Origin: Rhodoferax sp.
GTDB taxonomy: Bacteria; Pseudomonadota; Gammaproteobacteria; Burkholderiales; Burkholderiaceae_C
Reading direction: 5' to 3'
DNA: 64,000 nucleotides
Assembly: GCF_030646845.1 (NCBI RefSeq)
Contig: NZ_JAUSLE010000021.1
Coordinates: 62,001-126,000 of the forward strand
Part shown: one piece after another, positions 41,101 through 50,017 of the stretch
Layout: every line of letters begins with the position of its first letter
Position numbering within the stretch: position 1 is the first letter of the stretch
Notes under the pieces: model-generated
What the model was told of the DNA's origin: nothing
Seen by the model: only the letters and a program-made list of their open reading frames with translations
The model's database searches: none
Position numbers and translations under genes: made by a program

Positions 41101-42269
41101 AACTGGGCGTGGTGCTGCAGGTGCGCACGGCGCAGCGCAGCGAAGTCATGCAGACCCTGCGCGAGCATGGCCTGAGCAAACACAGCCACGTCATTGGCAA
41201 GACCCGCCCGGTGGCCTCGAGCATCCAGGCCGGTGTGGGTGAAGTCCAGGTCTGGCGCGATGCCAAAGCCGTGTTCAGCGCCAGACTGTCGGATCTGCAC
41301 CAGGTCTGGGACAGCACCAGCTGGAAGATCTGCAAAGTGCGTGACAACCCCGCCTGCGCCGATGCCGAGCATGCGGCGGCGGGCGAGCCCACGGATCCCG
41401 GCATGCATCTTCATTTGGCATCAAATCAGCCTCCAGTCCCCGTGGAATATGCGCAGGCCGCTACTAAATCGATAGCGAGTCCGGCAAGCCCCGCGCTCAT
41501 GCTGTCGCGTCCCAGAGTCGCGGTGCTGCGCGAGCAGGGCGTCAACTCGCATGTGGAGATGGCCTACGCCTTTACCGAGGCTGGTTTTGACGCGTTTGAC
41601 GTGCACATGACCGACCTGCAGAGTGGCCGCGCCAATCTGGCCGACTTCAAGGGCGTCGTCGCTTGCGGTGGCTTTAGCTACGGCGACACGCTGGGCGCCG
41701 GCATTGGCTGGGCGCGCTCCATCACGTTCAATCCCGGTCTGGCCGACCAGTTCAAGGCCTTCTTTGGGCGCGCGGATACCTTTAGCCTGGGCGTGTGCAA
41801 CGGCTGCCAGATGTTTGCCGAGCTGGCCGACATCATTCCCGGCGCGCAGGACTGGCCACGCTTCACCACCAACCAGAGCGAACGCTTCGAGGCCCGGTTA
41901 AGCATGGTCGAAGTGCTGGAGTCGCCGTCGCTGTTCTTCAAGGGCATGGCCGGCCACCGCCTGCCGATTGCCGTCGCGCATGGCGAGGGCTTTGCCAACT
42001 TCAAGTACCGGGGTAACGCCGACAAGGCCATTGCCGCCATGCGCTTCACCGACAACTTTGGTGCCGCGACCGAGGCCTACCCGTTCAACCCGAACGGCAG
42101 TCCCGGCGGTTTGACGGCAGTGACGACGGCGGACGGCCGCTTCACCGCCATGATGCCGCACCCCGAGCGCGTGTTCCGCAACATCCAGATGAGCTGGACC
42201 AGCGGCGACCCGTCGGCCTTCAGCCCGTGGATGCAGTTGTGGGAAAACGCCCGCAGGTGGGTGGGCTGA
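38169..42269 (+). CDS. purL: Phosphoribosylformylglycinamidine synthase
   Basis: A 1366-residue, single-chain PurL for the fourth step of purine synthesis. Visible are the N-terminal domain, [12 protein letters not shown], the ATP/FGAR-binding repeats ([17 protein letters not shown]) and the C-terminal glutaminase with nucleophile GVCNGCQMF and His in PHPERVF. The GTG at 38169 gives the usual [10 protein letters not shown] start; an ATG at 38109 would add 20 weakly conserved residues. Two copies of the dispersed palindromic element are read in frame: one before [12 protein letters not shown] (39021-39067) and one in the linker before the glutaminase domain (41431-41477). Confidence 0.96.
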   Translation: MTLHITQFEGGSALSSFRIQQLLPSLQAIHDKINGVAARFVHLVTSDAEPSPALKDQLAALLTYGDPYAGPTDGPLIVVTPRFGTVSPWASKATDIAHNCGLAVRRVERVIEYRISLKSGLLRQSSLSEAQLGQIGTLLHDRMTESVMFDRAVALGLFTELHPAPMAHVDVLTGGKAALETANTQFGLALAADEIDYLVQAFTQLLRNPTDVELMMFAQANSEHCRHKIFNAQFTIDGVAQDKSMFGMIRHTHQTNPQHMLVAYSDNASVMEGVQVERFVAKSASGPRGISAGSYEKHSEINHILMKVETHNHPTAISPFPGASTGAGGEIRDEGATGRGSKPKAGLTGFTVSTLRFDDAATGYGKPGHIASPLQIMTEGPLGGAAFNNEFGRPNLLGYFREYEQSLTYSAADASGAAAAREEQRGYHKPIMIAGGLGVIDATQTHKIEFPAGSLLIQLGGPGMRIGMGGSAASSMATGANAAELDFDSVQRGNPEIERRAQEVINQCWMLGEQGGPGGMGNPILAIHDVGAGGLSNAFPELTNDAGRGARFDLRAVPLEESGMAPKEIWCNESQERYVLAIAPESLELFQALCERERCPFAVVGVATEERQLVLADADKESPVDMPMNVLLGKPPKMHRDVTTVTRGFAPVDLTGVDLQKACIDVLASPTVASKRFLITIGDRTVGGFSHRDQMVGPWQVPVADCAVTLADYKGFAGEAMSMGERTPLATVNAPASGRMAVAESITNLLAAPMELSRVKLSANWMAACGEPGEDAALYATVKAVGLELCPALGISIPVGKDSLSMRTQWRDEEGAKMVTSPVSLIVTAFATLADVRGTLTPQLDATQDTTLLLIDLGRGQNRMGGSMLAQTLGQLGDEVPDLDQPQDLVNLVNAVNALRAQGQILAYHDRSDGGLFATVCEMAFAGHVGVSLNVDLLVTEGDGITDSRADVGDSKNWAGQVSGRRSELTLKALFNEELGVVLQVRTAQRSEVMQTLREHGLSKHSHVIGKTRPVASSIQAGVGEVQVWRDAKAVFSARLSDLHQVWDSTSWKICKVRDNPACADAEHAAAGEPTDPGMHLHLASNQPPVPVEYAQAATKSIASPASPALMLSRPRVAVLREQGVNSHVEMAYAFTEAGFDAFDVHMTDLQSGRANLADFKGVVACGGFSYGDTLGAGIGWARSITFNPGLADQFKAFFGRADTFSLGVCNGCQMFAELADIIPGAQDWPRFTTNQSERFEARLSMVEVLESPSLFFKGMAGHRLPIAVAHGEGFANFKYRGNADKAIAAMRFTDNFGAATEAYPFNPNGSPGGLTAVTTADGRFTAMMPHPERVFRNIQMSWTSGDPSAFSPWMQLWENARRWVG
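39021..39067 (+). repeat. Dispersed palindromic element, copy 7 (inside purL, first)
   Basis: Reads TCTGGCCCCCGTGGAATAAG, then GCGCAGGTAGCTAT and ATAGCGA. It is read in a frame different from copies 1, 2, 5 and 8 and encodes residues around [16 protein letters not shown], where the protein is several residues longer than E. coli PurL. Confidence 0.85.
41431..41477 (+). repeat. Dispersed palindromic element, copy 8 (inside purL, second)
   Basis: Reads CTCCAGTCCCCGTGGAATAT, then GCGCAGGCCGCTACTAAATC and GATAGCGA. It encodes [15 protein letters not shown] in the linker just before the glutaminase domain, which is about a dozen residues longer than in E. coli. Confidence 0.85.
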
Positions 42270-42334
42270 TCAGGGTAATCCCCCCGATAAAGCAAGGGTG
42301 TGAGAAGTAGAATTTTTTGGAAAAGAAGTTCTAC

Positions 42335-42601
42335 ATGAAGAAATCAAGATTTACTGACAGCCAAATCATGGATGCGCTCAAGCGCGTTGAAGCGGGCTTG
42401 GCCGTGCCCGAGGTCTGCCGCGAGTTGGGTGTCAGCACCGTCACCTTTTACTAATGGCGTGCCAAATTCGGCGGCATGGACACTTCACTGATGTCGCGCA
42501 TGAAGGAGCTCGAAGAAGAGAACCGGCGGCTCAAAAAGCTCTACATTGAGGAAAAGCTCAAGGCCGAAATTGTTGCCGAGGCCCCTGCAAAACAGTGGTG
42601 A
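42335..42601 (+). pseudogene. IS3-family OrfA, interrupted by a stop codon
   Basis: Would encode an 88-residue helix-turn-helix protein starting MKKSRFTDSQIMDALKRVE and ending in a leucine-zipper-like region (KELEEENRRLKKLY). Codon 40 is TAA (42452-42454) where the second IS copy has AAA (Lys) before WRA.FGGMDTS. The rest of the frame is intact. Confidence 0.9.
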
Positions 42602-43422
42602 GGCCATCTCGCAGACGTGAGATGGCCAAACAAGCGGTGCAGCAACACAGCGTTTCCGTGCGACTTGCTTGTCAGGCGTTTCTGGTGAGCGAGTCCTGCT
42701 ACCGGTATGAGTGCAAGCACAACGCCGAGAACGAGGAAATCGCCAACTGGCTAATCCGGCTCACCGACAACCACCGCAACTGGGGCTTCGGCCTGTGCTA
42801 CCTGTACCTGCGCAATGTGAAGAGCTTTGGCTGGAACCACAAACGCGTGTACCGCATCTACCGTGAGTTGGAACTCAACCTCAGGATCAAACCCCGATAA
42901 CGTCTGGTGCGCGAGAAGCCAGAGCCGCTAGCGGTGCCCGCAGCCGTCAACCAAGTCTGGTCAATGGATTTTATGCACGACACCCTGGAAGACGGCAGGA
43001 GCATTCGACTGTTCAATGTCATCGACGATTTCAACCGTGAGGCCTTGGGCATCGAGGTGGATTTCTCTTTGCCTTCCGAGCGGGTGATCCGGGCGTTGAA
43101 GCAGATCATTGCCTGGCGCGGCAAACCGCAGGTGATACGCTGTGACAACGGGCCAGAGAACATCAGGGGGTTGATTCAGACTTGGGCCAAAGACTGGGGC
43201 ATACGGTTTGAATACATTCAGCCCGGCAATCCGCAACAAAACGCTTATGTCGAACGCTTCAACAGAACGGTTCGCTACGAGTGGTTATCCCAGTATTACT
43301 GGTCCAGCATTCACGAGGTTCAGGACTTCGCGACGCAATGGATGTGGTCCTACAATCACGACCGCCCGAATATGGCCCTGGGTGGAGTTACCCCGAAGCA
43401 GCGTCTCGCCATGGCTGCATAA
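42595..43422 (+). pseudogene. IS3-family OrfB transposase, interrupted by a stop codon
   Basis: An rve-type DDE integrase frame of 275 residues. The catalytic residues are recognisable in [17 protein letters not shown] and [19 protein letters not shown] at 42898-42900 replaces a Lys codon: the right-hand copy reads IKPRKRLVGEKPEPL at this place. Two large open pieces remain (42595-42900 and 42901-43422). Confidence 0.92.
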
Positions 43423-43472
43423 ACCTTTTACTTCTGACGCCAGTGGAAAGCGGGGGGATTACCTTCGGATAG

Positions 43473-45131
43473 CTAATTCTCTCCCAATTTGACACAACAG
43501 AGATTCTCGTACTCCAAGGCGTATGGTCGCACCGCATCGGGCAAAAGTGTGCACTTCGCAATAATTCCTGAACTACCCTTGCTATTCAGAAACCGGATGA
43601 GTTCAGTGCCCTTGATGTCTTGCCCCATTCCTTTTTCTGAAATGTAAGCGAGATGCATCGGTTCGCGCAGCCTTTCAAACGCGAGATATGTTAAATCATC
43701 TACAACTAGGCGCGTAGCTCCATCGCCTTTCAAACCGCACAAACTAGCAAACTGTCGAATTCGCTCACGCTGCAACGGATAGCGGAAAGTTGGAACTGAA
43801 AGAGACTGGCCTGGTACTCCCAACTCGTTTGATTCGGCGAGCAGATTTATTAGACGTGGTGTGAGCGAAGAAAAAAGCACGAACGCACTCAGCAGAAAAA
43901 CGCCGCTAAGCGCAATAACAATCGACACACCGAAAAAACGCCAATTTTTTGACCATGGAATATCGACCAAACAAAGACAGATCAACAAGGCCAGAACCCC
44001 GAGCGGAAGCACACTTGCGTAGAAGTTCCAATTTATATATATCGCAAGATGAGCAATGAGTGAGACCCATATTGCTCCTAATAGCAGGTGGAAATGACTC
44101 GATACACCACGAAAGTAAGCAATAAAAATAGCTATAGGAGGCAATATCAAACCAATCACAATTACAAGCAGCACGGATGCTGAAATCATTGGATTAATAA
44201 ACAACTCCAACGTCCCAAGTTCTTCTCCATGGGGAAGCGACGGCAACCATGTAGAAAAATAAGCAGAATGGAAAACGGTGTACTGAATAGCTTTCTCAGG
44301 GAAAGTCACTAGATAAATATAAAAGAGCTTAAATAGGGTGAATGGCTGCGCAGCTAAAGTAGAAATACTAACCGTTTGTGATGCAAAAGACGAAGCGATA
44401 ATCGGTGCGTCTTCGCATTTAAAAAGTTCTCTTCCGGCGAAAACAGTCTGAGCCAAACAAACCACTGCGAATGTCACTGTAATTATCTGAAGACGGAGGT
44501 TCTTTTGGAATCCTACCAATGCGGAGACCAAAACTACAGGGAAGAAAAATGCAGACTTAGGGTGGGTAAAGAAAAACAACGAAGTACAAATTAAAAAAAC
44601 AATAACTTGCATCGCCTTAAATGACTGTACTCCTTGCTTATTCTCGAGTGGGAAGAAAATAAAATAAACCAGCAACAACAACAACCACTGTTCTGATCTG
44701 GCCAATACAAGTGTTAATGGCAGCACACCCAGCCCAAGCACAGCGACGAACACCGCAAGGAGTGTAGCGGATGAAACGTTAGATGGAACAAGGCGTTTAA
44801 AGCCAAGCGCCACCATAAAAACAAACAATAGTGCAAAGACGACCCCGGAAATTCGGATCGCCAATGGGCCAAGATCGTTATATAGGAGTTGATAAATTCC
44901 TGCAGCCGGATACCAGGAGGCCGGTATCCGCATTGTCAATTCGGGAAAGCATTGAGGAATAGCCGTTAGCATCCTTCCACCATTTGAGAGGATGGTCGCC
45001 TGAGTCATCTTGGTGGAAACCTCGTCGCCATAGATCGGCACTAGTAGTCCCGATACGATAAGCGCAACAAAGATCAAAACAACCATTGATACAACTAAAT
45101 TGTAAAGCCTATTTTTCTTCTTTAATACCAT
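43473..45131 (-). CDS. Polytopic membrane protein, probable GT-C glycosyltransferase
   Basis: A 552-residue membrane protein with about ten to twelve hydrophobic segments and a polar C-terminal periplasmic domain (from about residue 450). The first loop carries GDEVSTKMTQ, resembling the acidic motif after helix 1 in GT39/ArnT-like lipid-linked sugar transferases. Other long loops contain SWYPAAGIYQLL and FPEKAIQYTVFH. It is AT-rich compared with the flanking genome. It is the last gene of the island on this strand and ends 10 bases from the left IS. The donor and acceptor cannot be read from the sequence. Confidence 0.7.
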   Translation of the reverse strand: MVLKKKNRLYNLVVSMVVLIFVALIVSGLLVPIYGDEVSTKMTQATILSNGGRMLTAIPQCFPELTMRIPASWYPAAGIYQLLYNDLGPLAIRISGVVFALLFVFMVALGFKRLVPSNVSSATLLAVFVAVLGLGVLPLTLVLARSEQWLLLLLVYFIFFPLENKQGVQSFKAMQVIVFLICTSLFFFTHPKSAFFFPVVLVSALVGFQKNLRLQIITVTFAVVCLAQTVFAGRELFKCEDAPIIASSFASQTVSISTLAAQPFTLFKLFYIYLVTFPEKAIQYTVFHSAYFSTWLPSLPHGEELGTLELFINPMISASVLLVIVIGLILPPIAIFIAYFRGVSSHFHLLLGAIWVSLIAHLAIYINWNFYASVLPLGVLALLICLCLVDIPWSKNWRFFGVSIVIALSGVFLLSAFVLFSSLTPRLINLLAESNELGVPGQSLSVPTFRYPLQRERIRQFASLCGLKGDGATRLVVDDLTYLAFERLREPMHLAYISEKGMGQDIKGTELIRFLNSKGSSGIIAKCTLLPDAVRPYALEYENLCCVKLGEN

Positions 45132-45651
45132 TTTTGCAATCTTGTTTAAATTGTTAATATAAATTATGAAGTCGAAAAAATAGTTGAATCATAGATAGAT
45201 ACAGTATCTTTAAATAATAATTTAAAGACCATAAATCTTGCCTAGACTTTGCACTGCAAATATTAATTTGTAACTATATGGGGAATAAATGCCCCTTGCC
45301 GTAAGAACCATTTTAATAAGATTGGCTTCGGCACTTAATAAAACGAATGGGCGTTTCAATATATTTGCGTCCATAAATTTCAGTGCCACACGACTATAAG
45401 ACTCCCTTCTACTATTCCTCAAGAAAAATGTCGAATACTCTGATGTTGTATTTCAGGTAGAGTAAAAAATACCCGGAATGAAATTTGAAGTTATTATCTT
45501 ATATCCACCTTAAATCGATTAGCTTTAGCTGTTGATCTATGGTCAATGGTCAATGGTCAAATTTTGCCAAGCTATATCATCCATATGATGATCCGTCAAG
45601 AAATGACTTGGAATTCAGGGAAATTATCGATGAAATGACTATTTTTAATAG
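45132..45651. other. AT-rich gap in the island with a possible gene remnant
   Basis: 520 bases with low GC and no complete gene. On the minus strand 45222-45422 is open and would read RESYSRVALKFMDANILKRP and end SYKLIFAVQSLGKIYGL; a stop closes the frame 36 bases further upstream. It may be the tail of a decayed glycosyltransferase or unknown gene, but I cannot assign it. Confidence 0.35.
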
Positions 45652-46044
45652 TCAGTGTAGCGCACGTAGTGACCAATATTTCACAGTTAAAAAATTGAAA
45701 ACTACAATGAAAGGTATTAAAGCGAATTGCACGTAAAAGGGATCAAAGCTAGTATGTTCAACTATGTATCTTAAGAATACCATGTTCACACCTATCGATA
45801 AAACGCTAGCAAAGAAGAATCTAATAAATCTAGCATTAAATTGAATTTTCTGCTCTGGTTTAAATACCCATACAAAATTCAAAACATACGAAAAAAGCAT
45901 ACCGACCATCCACGCAGCGGCTAGTGAAAGCAAATAGTTCACCTCAAACACTTTCAACGTCGCAGTGAATACTATGAAAGTAAGCACAAAGTTTGCTGCG
46001 CCAACAAGCGTGAATTTTGTGGCCTGGATTTTTAATTTATGCAT
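45652..46044 (-). CDS. GtrA-family membrane protein
   Basis: A 130-residue protein with four transmembrane helices, opening KFTLVGAANFVLTFIVF and holding SYVLNFVWVFK, the usual GtrA pattern. GtrA proteins are thought to flip undecaprenyl-linked sugars made by a GtrB-like glycosyltransferase. The GT2 gene two positions upstream in the operon is the natural partner. Together with the GT-C protein this is the three-part layout used to add side-chain sugars to surface polysaccharide. Confidence 0.88.
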   Translation of the reverse strand: MHKLKIQATKFTLVGAANFVLTFIVFTATLKVFEVNYLLSLAAAWMVGMLFSYVLNFVWVFKPEQKIQFNARFIRFFFASVLSIGVNMVFLRYIVEHTSFDPFYVQFALIPFIVVFNFLTVKYWSLRALH

Positions 46045-46096
46045 CTTCTGAGAATAGGTTTGGAAATTTTTTGGCTAAGCCAATTGGACGTCTTTA

Positions 46097-46927
46097 TTAA
46101 CGCTTTCTTGCTATAATCACCAACGTACCACCAAATGGTAGCGAGATGCCCAATCGAATAAGAGCCTCATCAATTCGCATGAAATGATCGAAAATCCAAT
46201 TCAGTGCATTGGAAAATACGACTCTCTTCTCAAGCGCCACTTCGTCAGATTGTGATTGATCACGTCCCTTGTCAAATATTCTAGAGATCAACATTAAGGG
46301 AAATAGCATAAACAAAAAGGAAGTTGAGTAACTAATATCAAACCCATTTTCTTGAAGTTTAGTTATCAGTTCCCGCCTCGAGTATCTGCGCTTGTGTTTG
46401 ACAATTTCGTCCAGCTTGCTCCATAGGAACATATGCTGAGGTACGGTCATTATCAAAACGCCCCCCTTGTGGAGCATCTTGTTGATGTTTGATATTGCGG
46501 CAACATCGTCCTCAATATGCTCAATGACATCAAAAGCGACAATTATGTCGAACTTTTCCCCAATCTCCCCCTGCGTAACATCGAATTGAATGAAATCAAC
46601 ATGAGGGAGATTTTTTTTTGCGTACAGAAGTCCTTTCAGATAGATTTCAGAGCCTGTGATCTCCAGGTTTTCGTTCTCGACAATTTGCTGGATGAACCCC
46701 CCAGTCCCACAGCCTATTTCCAAAAATTTCGTTTTTCCCGTTGGGGCCATTTGATCATAGACAATGCTTTTGAATAGCCTATTGCGGGAGCGAACCCAAA
46801 AACTGCTCTCCCCGCTCTTGTCCGTCAGATCAAATCCTCCGTCTGGATAATCCGCATAGGAGCTTGCCACTTCCGGACTAAAGCACCTGATTCCTTCGAC
46901 TACTGTGTAGGGTAGGTTATCGCTCAT
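46097..46927 (-). CDS. SAM-dependent methyltransferase
   Basis: A 276-residue class I methyltransferase. Motif I is FLEIGCGTGGF (residues 68-78), with FDIIVAFDVIEHIEDD and GGVLIMTVPQH as later motifs. The C-terminal part has a hydrophobic stretch (FLFMLFPLMLIS), which may attach it to the membrane. It overlaps the GT2 gene by 4 bases. A sugar or lipid-linked intermediate is the likely substrate, from context. Confidence 0.87.
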   Translation of the reverse strand: MSDNLPYTVVEGIRCFSPEVASSYADYPDGGFDLTDKSGESSFWVRSRNRLFKSIVYDQMAPTGKTKFLEIGCGTGGFIQQIVENENLEITGSEIYLKGLLYAKKNLPHVDFIQFDVTQGEIGEKFDIIVAFDVIEHIEDDVAAISNINKMLHKGGVLIMTVPQHMFLWSKLDEIVKHKRRYSRRELITKLQENGFDISYSTSFLFMLFPLMLISRIFDKGRDQSQSDEVALEKRVVFSNALNWIFDHFMRIDEALIRLGISLPFGGTLVIIARKR

Positions 46928-47844
46928 AGGAATTTGTCCCTGACAACATAGTTCGGTCTCTTCCGTACTTCCTCATTGATACGCCAAACATATTCCCCAA
47001 TCACGCCCAGCATCACCATGATCAACCCACCCACCAACAGGATTGCAATCATGAGGGGTGCCCAGCCCTCGAACGGGGTCTCGCCACGCAACCAGCTAAA
47101 AACAATGGTGGCGCTATACAGCACCCCCAGCGCGGAGGTGATTAGGCCGAGGAGGGAAATGAACCTGATCGGCAAGTAGGAAGCATCCAAAATCGCATCC
47201 AGAAAATTCTTCAGCTTCTTTCCGAAATTGTATTGAGACTTCCCGATCGTTCTCTTCAAACGAACATAGGGAATGAAACTGGTACGGTAACCCGTCCATA
47301 GCAGATCCCCCTGAAAGAACCGATGCCGCACATCAATCGCATTGAATTCGTCCATGACCTTTCTGTCCATCAATACAAAATCGAAACCGCCCGGAGGGAT
47401 TTGCGGATGCGATATGCGCAAAAAGCCATAGGCCAAACGCGAAAATAGTTTTGCGAACAAGGTGTCTGAACGATCCGTCCGGTAGCAAATGACAATCTCG
47501 GACCCACCTTGCCACTTCTCCACCATCTGTGGAATCAATTCGACCGGGTCTTGCAGATCGGCCGAGATGTTGATGACCGCATCGCCCGTGGCCTCCCTGA
47601 AACCGGCCAACATGGCCGCCATCTGGCCGAAGTTCCTGGTAAAGGTGATCACCTTGACTCGGAGATCTTGCTCCCTCAGGCTCAATATCTCCCGCAGAGA
47701 TCCATCCTGGGACCCGTCATCCACAAAAACGATTTCGTACTCGTGCTGCGCGAGTGCATTTGAAAAAACCGACTGGATCTTTTCGTGTGTTTTGGAAATG
47801 GCGCCCTCGTTGTGATAAACGGCCACAACAAATGATATTTTCAT
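46924..47844 (-). CDS. Family 2 glycosyltransferase, GtrB/DPM1-like
   Basis: A 306-residue GT-A enzyme. The nucleotide-sugar site is FVDDGSQDGS; NISADLQDP is the DXD-like metal site; two C-terminal transmembrane helices (about 230-290) mark the bactoprenol-phosphate glycosyltransferase type. It would load a sugar onto undecaprenyl phosphate, which GtrA could then flip. It overlaps genes on both sides by 4 bases, so translation is coupled. Confidence 0.9.
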   Translation of the reverse strand: MKISFVVAVYHNEGAISKTHEKIQSVFSNALAQHEYEIVFVDDGSQDGSLREILSLREQDLRVKVITFTRNFGQMAAMLAGFREATGDAVINISADLQDPVELIPQMVEKWQGGSEIVICYRTDRSDTLFAKLFSRLAYGFLRISHPQIPPGGFDFVLMDRKVMDEFNAIDVRHRFFQGDLLWTGYRTSFIPYVRLKRTIGKSQYNFGKKLKNFLDAILDASYLPIRFISLLGLITSALGVLYSATIVFSWLRGETPFEGWAPLMIAILLVGGLIMVMLGVIGEYVWRINEEVRKRPNYVVRDKFL

Positions 47845-49049
47845 TTTTTCTCACCTTGCTCGCACATCAAAAATATACTTGAGCACAAGTCCGGATAATG
47901 CTGACCCAGCTTGTAGCATCCCTCCAGATAATCTTTGGAGATGACGTCCGTTTGCAGCAATCGATCCCATTGGAAGTTTGCCAGTGCCTTGAAGAATATC
48001 CCGGATCGGTGAACCACCTTCAGCCCCGCCGCCACAGCGTCGCGCTCCAGAGTATCCAGTGTGTAGGTGCAACGATGCCCATGCTCGGCTTCCGCCGGGG
48101 TGACGGCGGAATTGTGGGTTATCAGCCCCATCTTCACCGCTATCTGCCTTGAAGGGGCGTTGGCATTCGGGCACACCAGGAAGAACCGGCCACCTTCAGC
48201 AAGCCACTCGTCGTTGATGCGTTTCAACACCAAGACAGGATCGTCCAAGTGTTCCAGAACATGGGTCAGCACAACGTTGTTGTAGCGCTTGGGTAGTGTC
48301 GCTTTCTCGAAGAGCGAATTGACGAACGTGACCTTGTCGCCCAGTTTTTGCTGCGCTTGCGCCACAGCGACTTCCGACGCTTCGACACAAGTGACGTCAT
48401 CGAAATACGGCAGAAATCTTCTTGTGAAGTCTCCTTTGAAGCTTCCAAGTTCAAGCAAGCTTCCCTTATTGAAGAGCGGCTCAAACGATTTGATCATGTA
48501 GGGGTGCATCACATCGAAGTCGAAGCCATAGGCGTATTTGTGATCGTTCGTGTCAGCGATTTCGACGTTGTAGTCGCGCTTGTTGTTCATGGTTTCTCCG
48601 CTGTTTAAATTTAGTGTCATGGAGATGATTGGCTCATTCAACTTGCCCGCCATGAATCCACTCTTTTCATACAACTTGATGGCTGGAATATTGGTCGTTG
48701 CCACTTCCAAGCTGATCTGCCGCATACCCGCCTCTTTGGCATTTTCAATGCACAGGTTAATTAAGCTCGCGGCAATGCCTCTTCCGGTCCACGCCTTCAG
48801 CACACTGACACTGGTGATATGAGCGATATGTGTCTCTTGGTCGTTGCAATAGGCTGCCACCAAGGCGACCAATGTGCCGGTTGACCATGCCTCAAACCGC
48901 GTCGCTTTGTTTGCGATCTTCTGCGCATAGTCGCGAATCTCGACCCGCGCACTCAAGGTCGGCAAAAAATCGGCATCGCAGCACAACAGGTGCTCTGCAA
49001 TCTCCGCCACGGATGCCCTGTTTGCCAGATATTCGATAGCAATGCTCAT
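47841..49049 (-). CDS. GNAT acetyltransferase fused to methyltransferase
   Basis: A 402-residue two-domain protein. Residues 1-150 form a GNAT domain (VSVLKAWTGRGIAASLI is the acetyl-CoA loop; EVATTNIPAIKLYEKSGF follows). Residues about 155-402 form a SAM methyltransferase with LLELGSFKGDF, NVVLTHVLEHLDDP and an FFLVCPNANAPSRQ segment. At the junction a ribosome-site-like GGAGAAACC precedes an in-frame ATG (48590), so the methyltransferase may also be made alone. In context it could N-acetylate and methylate an amino sugar. It overlaps both neighbours by 4 bases. Confidence 0.85.
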   Translation of the reverse strand: MSIAIEYLANRASVAEIAEHLLCCDADFLPTLSARVEIRDYAQKIANKATRFEAWSTGTLVALVAAYCNDQETHIAHITSVSVLKAWTGRGIAASLINLCIENAKEAGMRQISLEVATTNIPAIKLYEKSGFMAGKLNEPIISMTLNLNSGETMNNKRDYNVEIADTNDHKYAYGFDFDVMHPYMIKSFEPLFNKGSLLELGSFKGDFTRRFLPYFDDVTCVEASEVAVAQAQQKLGDKVTFVNSLFEKATLPKRYNNVVLTHVLEHLDDPVLVLKRINDEWLAEGGRFFLVCPNANAPSRQIAVKMGLITHNSAVTPAEAEHGHRCTYTLDTLERDAVAAGLKVVHRSGIFFKALANFQWDRLLQTDVISKDYLEGCYKLGQHYPDLCSSIFLMCEQGEKK

Positions 49050-50014
49050 CGCGCCAATTCCGCCAAGCCAAAACCGTAGCGCCCGAACTCGTTTCCGTTA
49101 TATAGCAAATACACTTTGCCTTCGCACTCGAACACGTGCGGGTAGCACAACATATCCGAATCCCAGTCGCCCGGGGTGACCTCGAGAAGCGGATTCTCAT
49201 CGTCGCGCGTCCAGTTAACCAAATCGTCTGAGTAAGCATGACCGATGCGATAGCCGCGACCTTTGGTTTTCCTGAAGTCGAAAGATTGGCGATAGCAGAA
49301 GAACATGTGATACAGGCCATCAATTTCGATCACTGTCGGCAGCGCCTGGCTTTCATCCGCACCCAAGCGGTCGACGATAATCTGCCGGGCTTCTTCCTTG
49401 ACCCAGTTGATGCCGTCGCTAGAAGTCGCGTGACCGATCTTGTAGGTGCGATCTGGCGCTGATTCCGGCGTGAACTTCCTCCAGCCGGTACCGAAGATGT
49501 ACCACATGTGGAACACGCCGTCGACGATCTTGACAAAGCCATCACCAACCAGACAAGGTTCGTGCAGCGATGCCGCCAGTACCGGGCCGTCACCGATGCG
49601 CTGGAAGGTGAGGCCGTCATCATGGCTGATGGCCAGACCGATGGCGGTATCGACCGAGACCGAGACACGTCGATTCCAACCGCAGGTGTAGCCATACACG
49701 GCATCGCCGTGCCGCATGACGTTCATTGGAAAGATGCCATGCTCGTCGAAACAACCAAGTCCACCGAGCGGAATGACCGTCTTGTCCGTTACGCGGATGA
49801 CATCGCGCAGATTCTTGCGCATATCGACAAAGGCGATGTGGCTCAGGTACTTTCCATTGCTTTTGTCGACCGCGCGGGTGGAAAAATAGATGCGTACGAA
49901 ATCATCAAACACCAAGGCTTGCGGCGATTGTGCGAATTGCACACAGTCGTTCGGCAGCGAGTACAGAGTCGGGTCGAATACCTTGCCTAGTTTTATCCAC
50001 TTCATTGCGCTCAT
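49046..50014 (-). CDS. Five-bladed beta-propeller protein, glycoside-hydrolase-like (paralogue A)
   Basis: A 322-residue protein without signal peptide, with repeated blade motifs such as DDFVRIYFSTR, GLAISHDDGLTFQRIGDGPVL, HMWYIFGTGW, GLYHMFFCYRQS and YSDDLVNWTRDD. These Asp/Trp-rich blades resemble GH43/GH32/GH130-type folds. It is a clear paralogue of the next gene, blade by blade. Cytoplasmic propeller proteins of this kind occur in O-antigen clusters with WbqC and DegT enzymes, where their function is unknown. Confidence 0.75.
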   Translation of the reverse strand: MSAMKWIKLGKVFDPTLYSLPNDCVQFAQSPQALVFDDFVRIYFSTRAVDKSNGKYLSHIAFVDMRKNLRDVIRVTDKTVIPLGGLGCFDEHGIFPMNVMRHGDAVYGYTCGWNRRVSVSVDTAIGLAISHDDGLTFQRIGDGPVLAASLHEPCLVGDGFVKIVDGVFHMWYIFGTGWRKFTPESAPDRTYKIGHATSSDGINWVKEEARQIIVDRLGADESQALPTVIEIDGLYHMFFCYRQSFDFRKTKGRGYRIGHAYSDDLVNWTRDDENPLLEVTPGDWDSDMLCYPHVFECEGKVYLLYNGNEFGRYGFGLAELAR

Positions 50015-50017
50015 ACC

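Larger units (their letters stand above)
42274..43463 (+). mobile_element. IS3-family insertion sequence, left copy, inactive
   Basis: A 1190-base element bounded by inverted repeats GGTAATCCCCCCG (42274-42286) and its complement (43451-43463). It has the two-frame layout of IS3 elements (IS407-like). Both frames are broken by nonsense codons. No target duplication is evident: CAG flanks the left end and TTC the right. It stands between purL and the glycan island, 10 bases from the end of the island's last gene. Confidence 0.93.

Noticed and set aside
38157-41414. Long open frames antisense to purL
   Set aside because: The sense strand encodes a complete PurL; the antisense translations are low-complexity His/Arg-rich shadows.
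44107-44135. AATAGCTATAGG in the GT-C gene as an eleventh palindromic element
   Set aside because: Only the short AGCTAT core matches; the CCCCCGT and GCGC parts are absent.
45539-45736. A 65-codon plus-strand open frame in the island
   Set aside because: It overlaps the 3' end of the GtrA gene on the other strand and has no ribosome site or family likeness.
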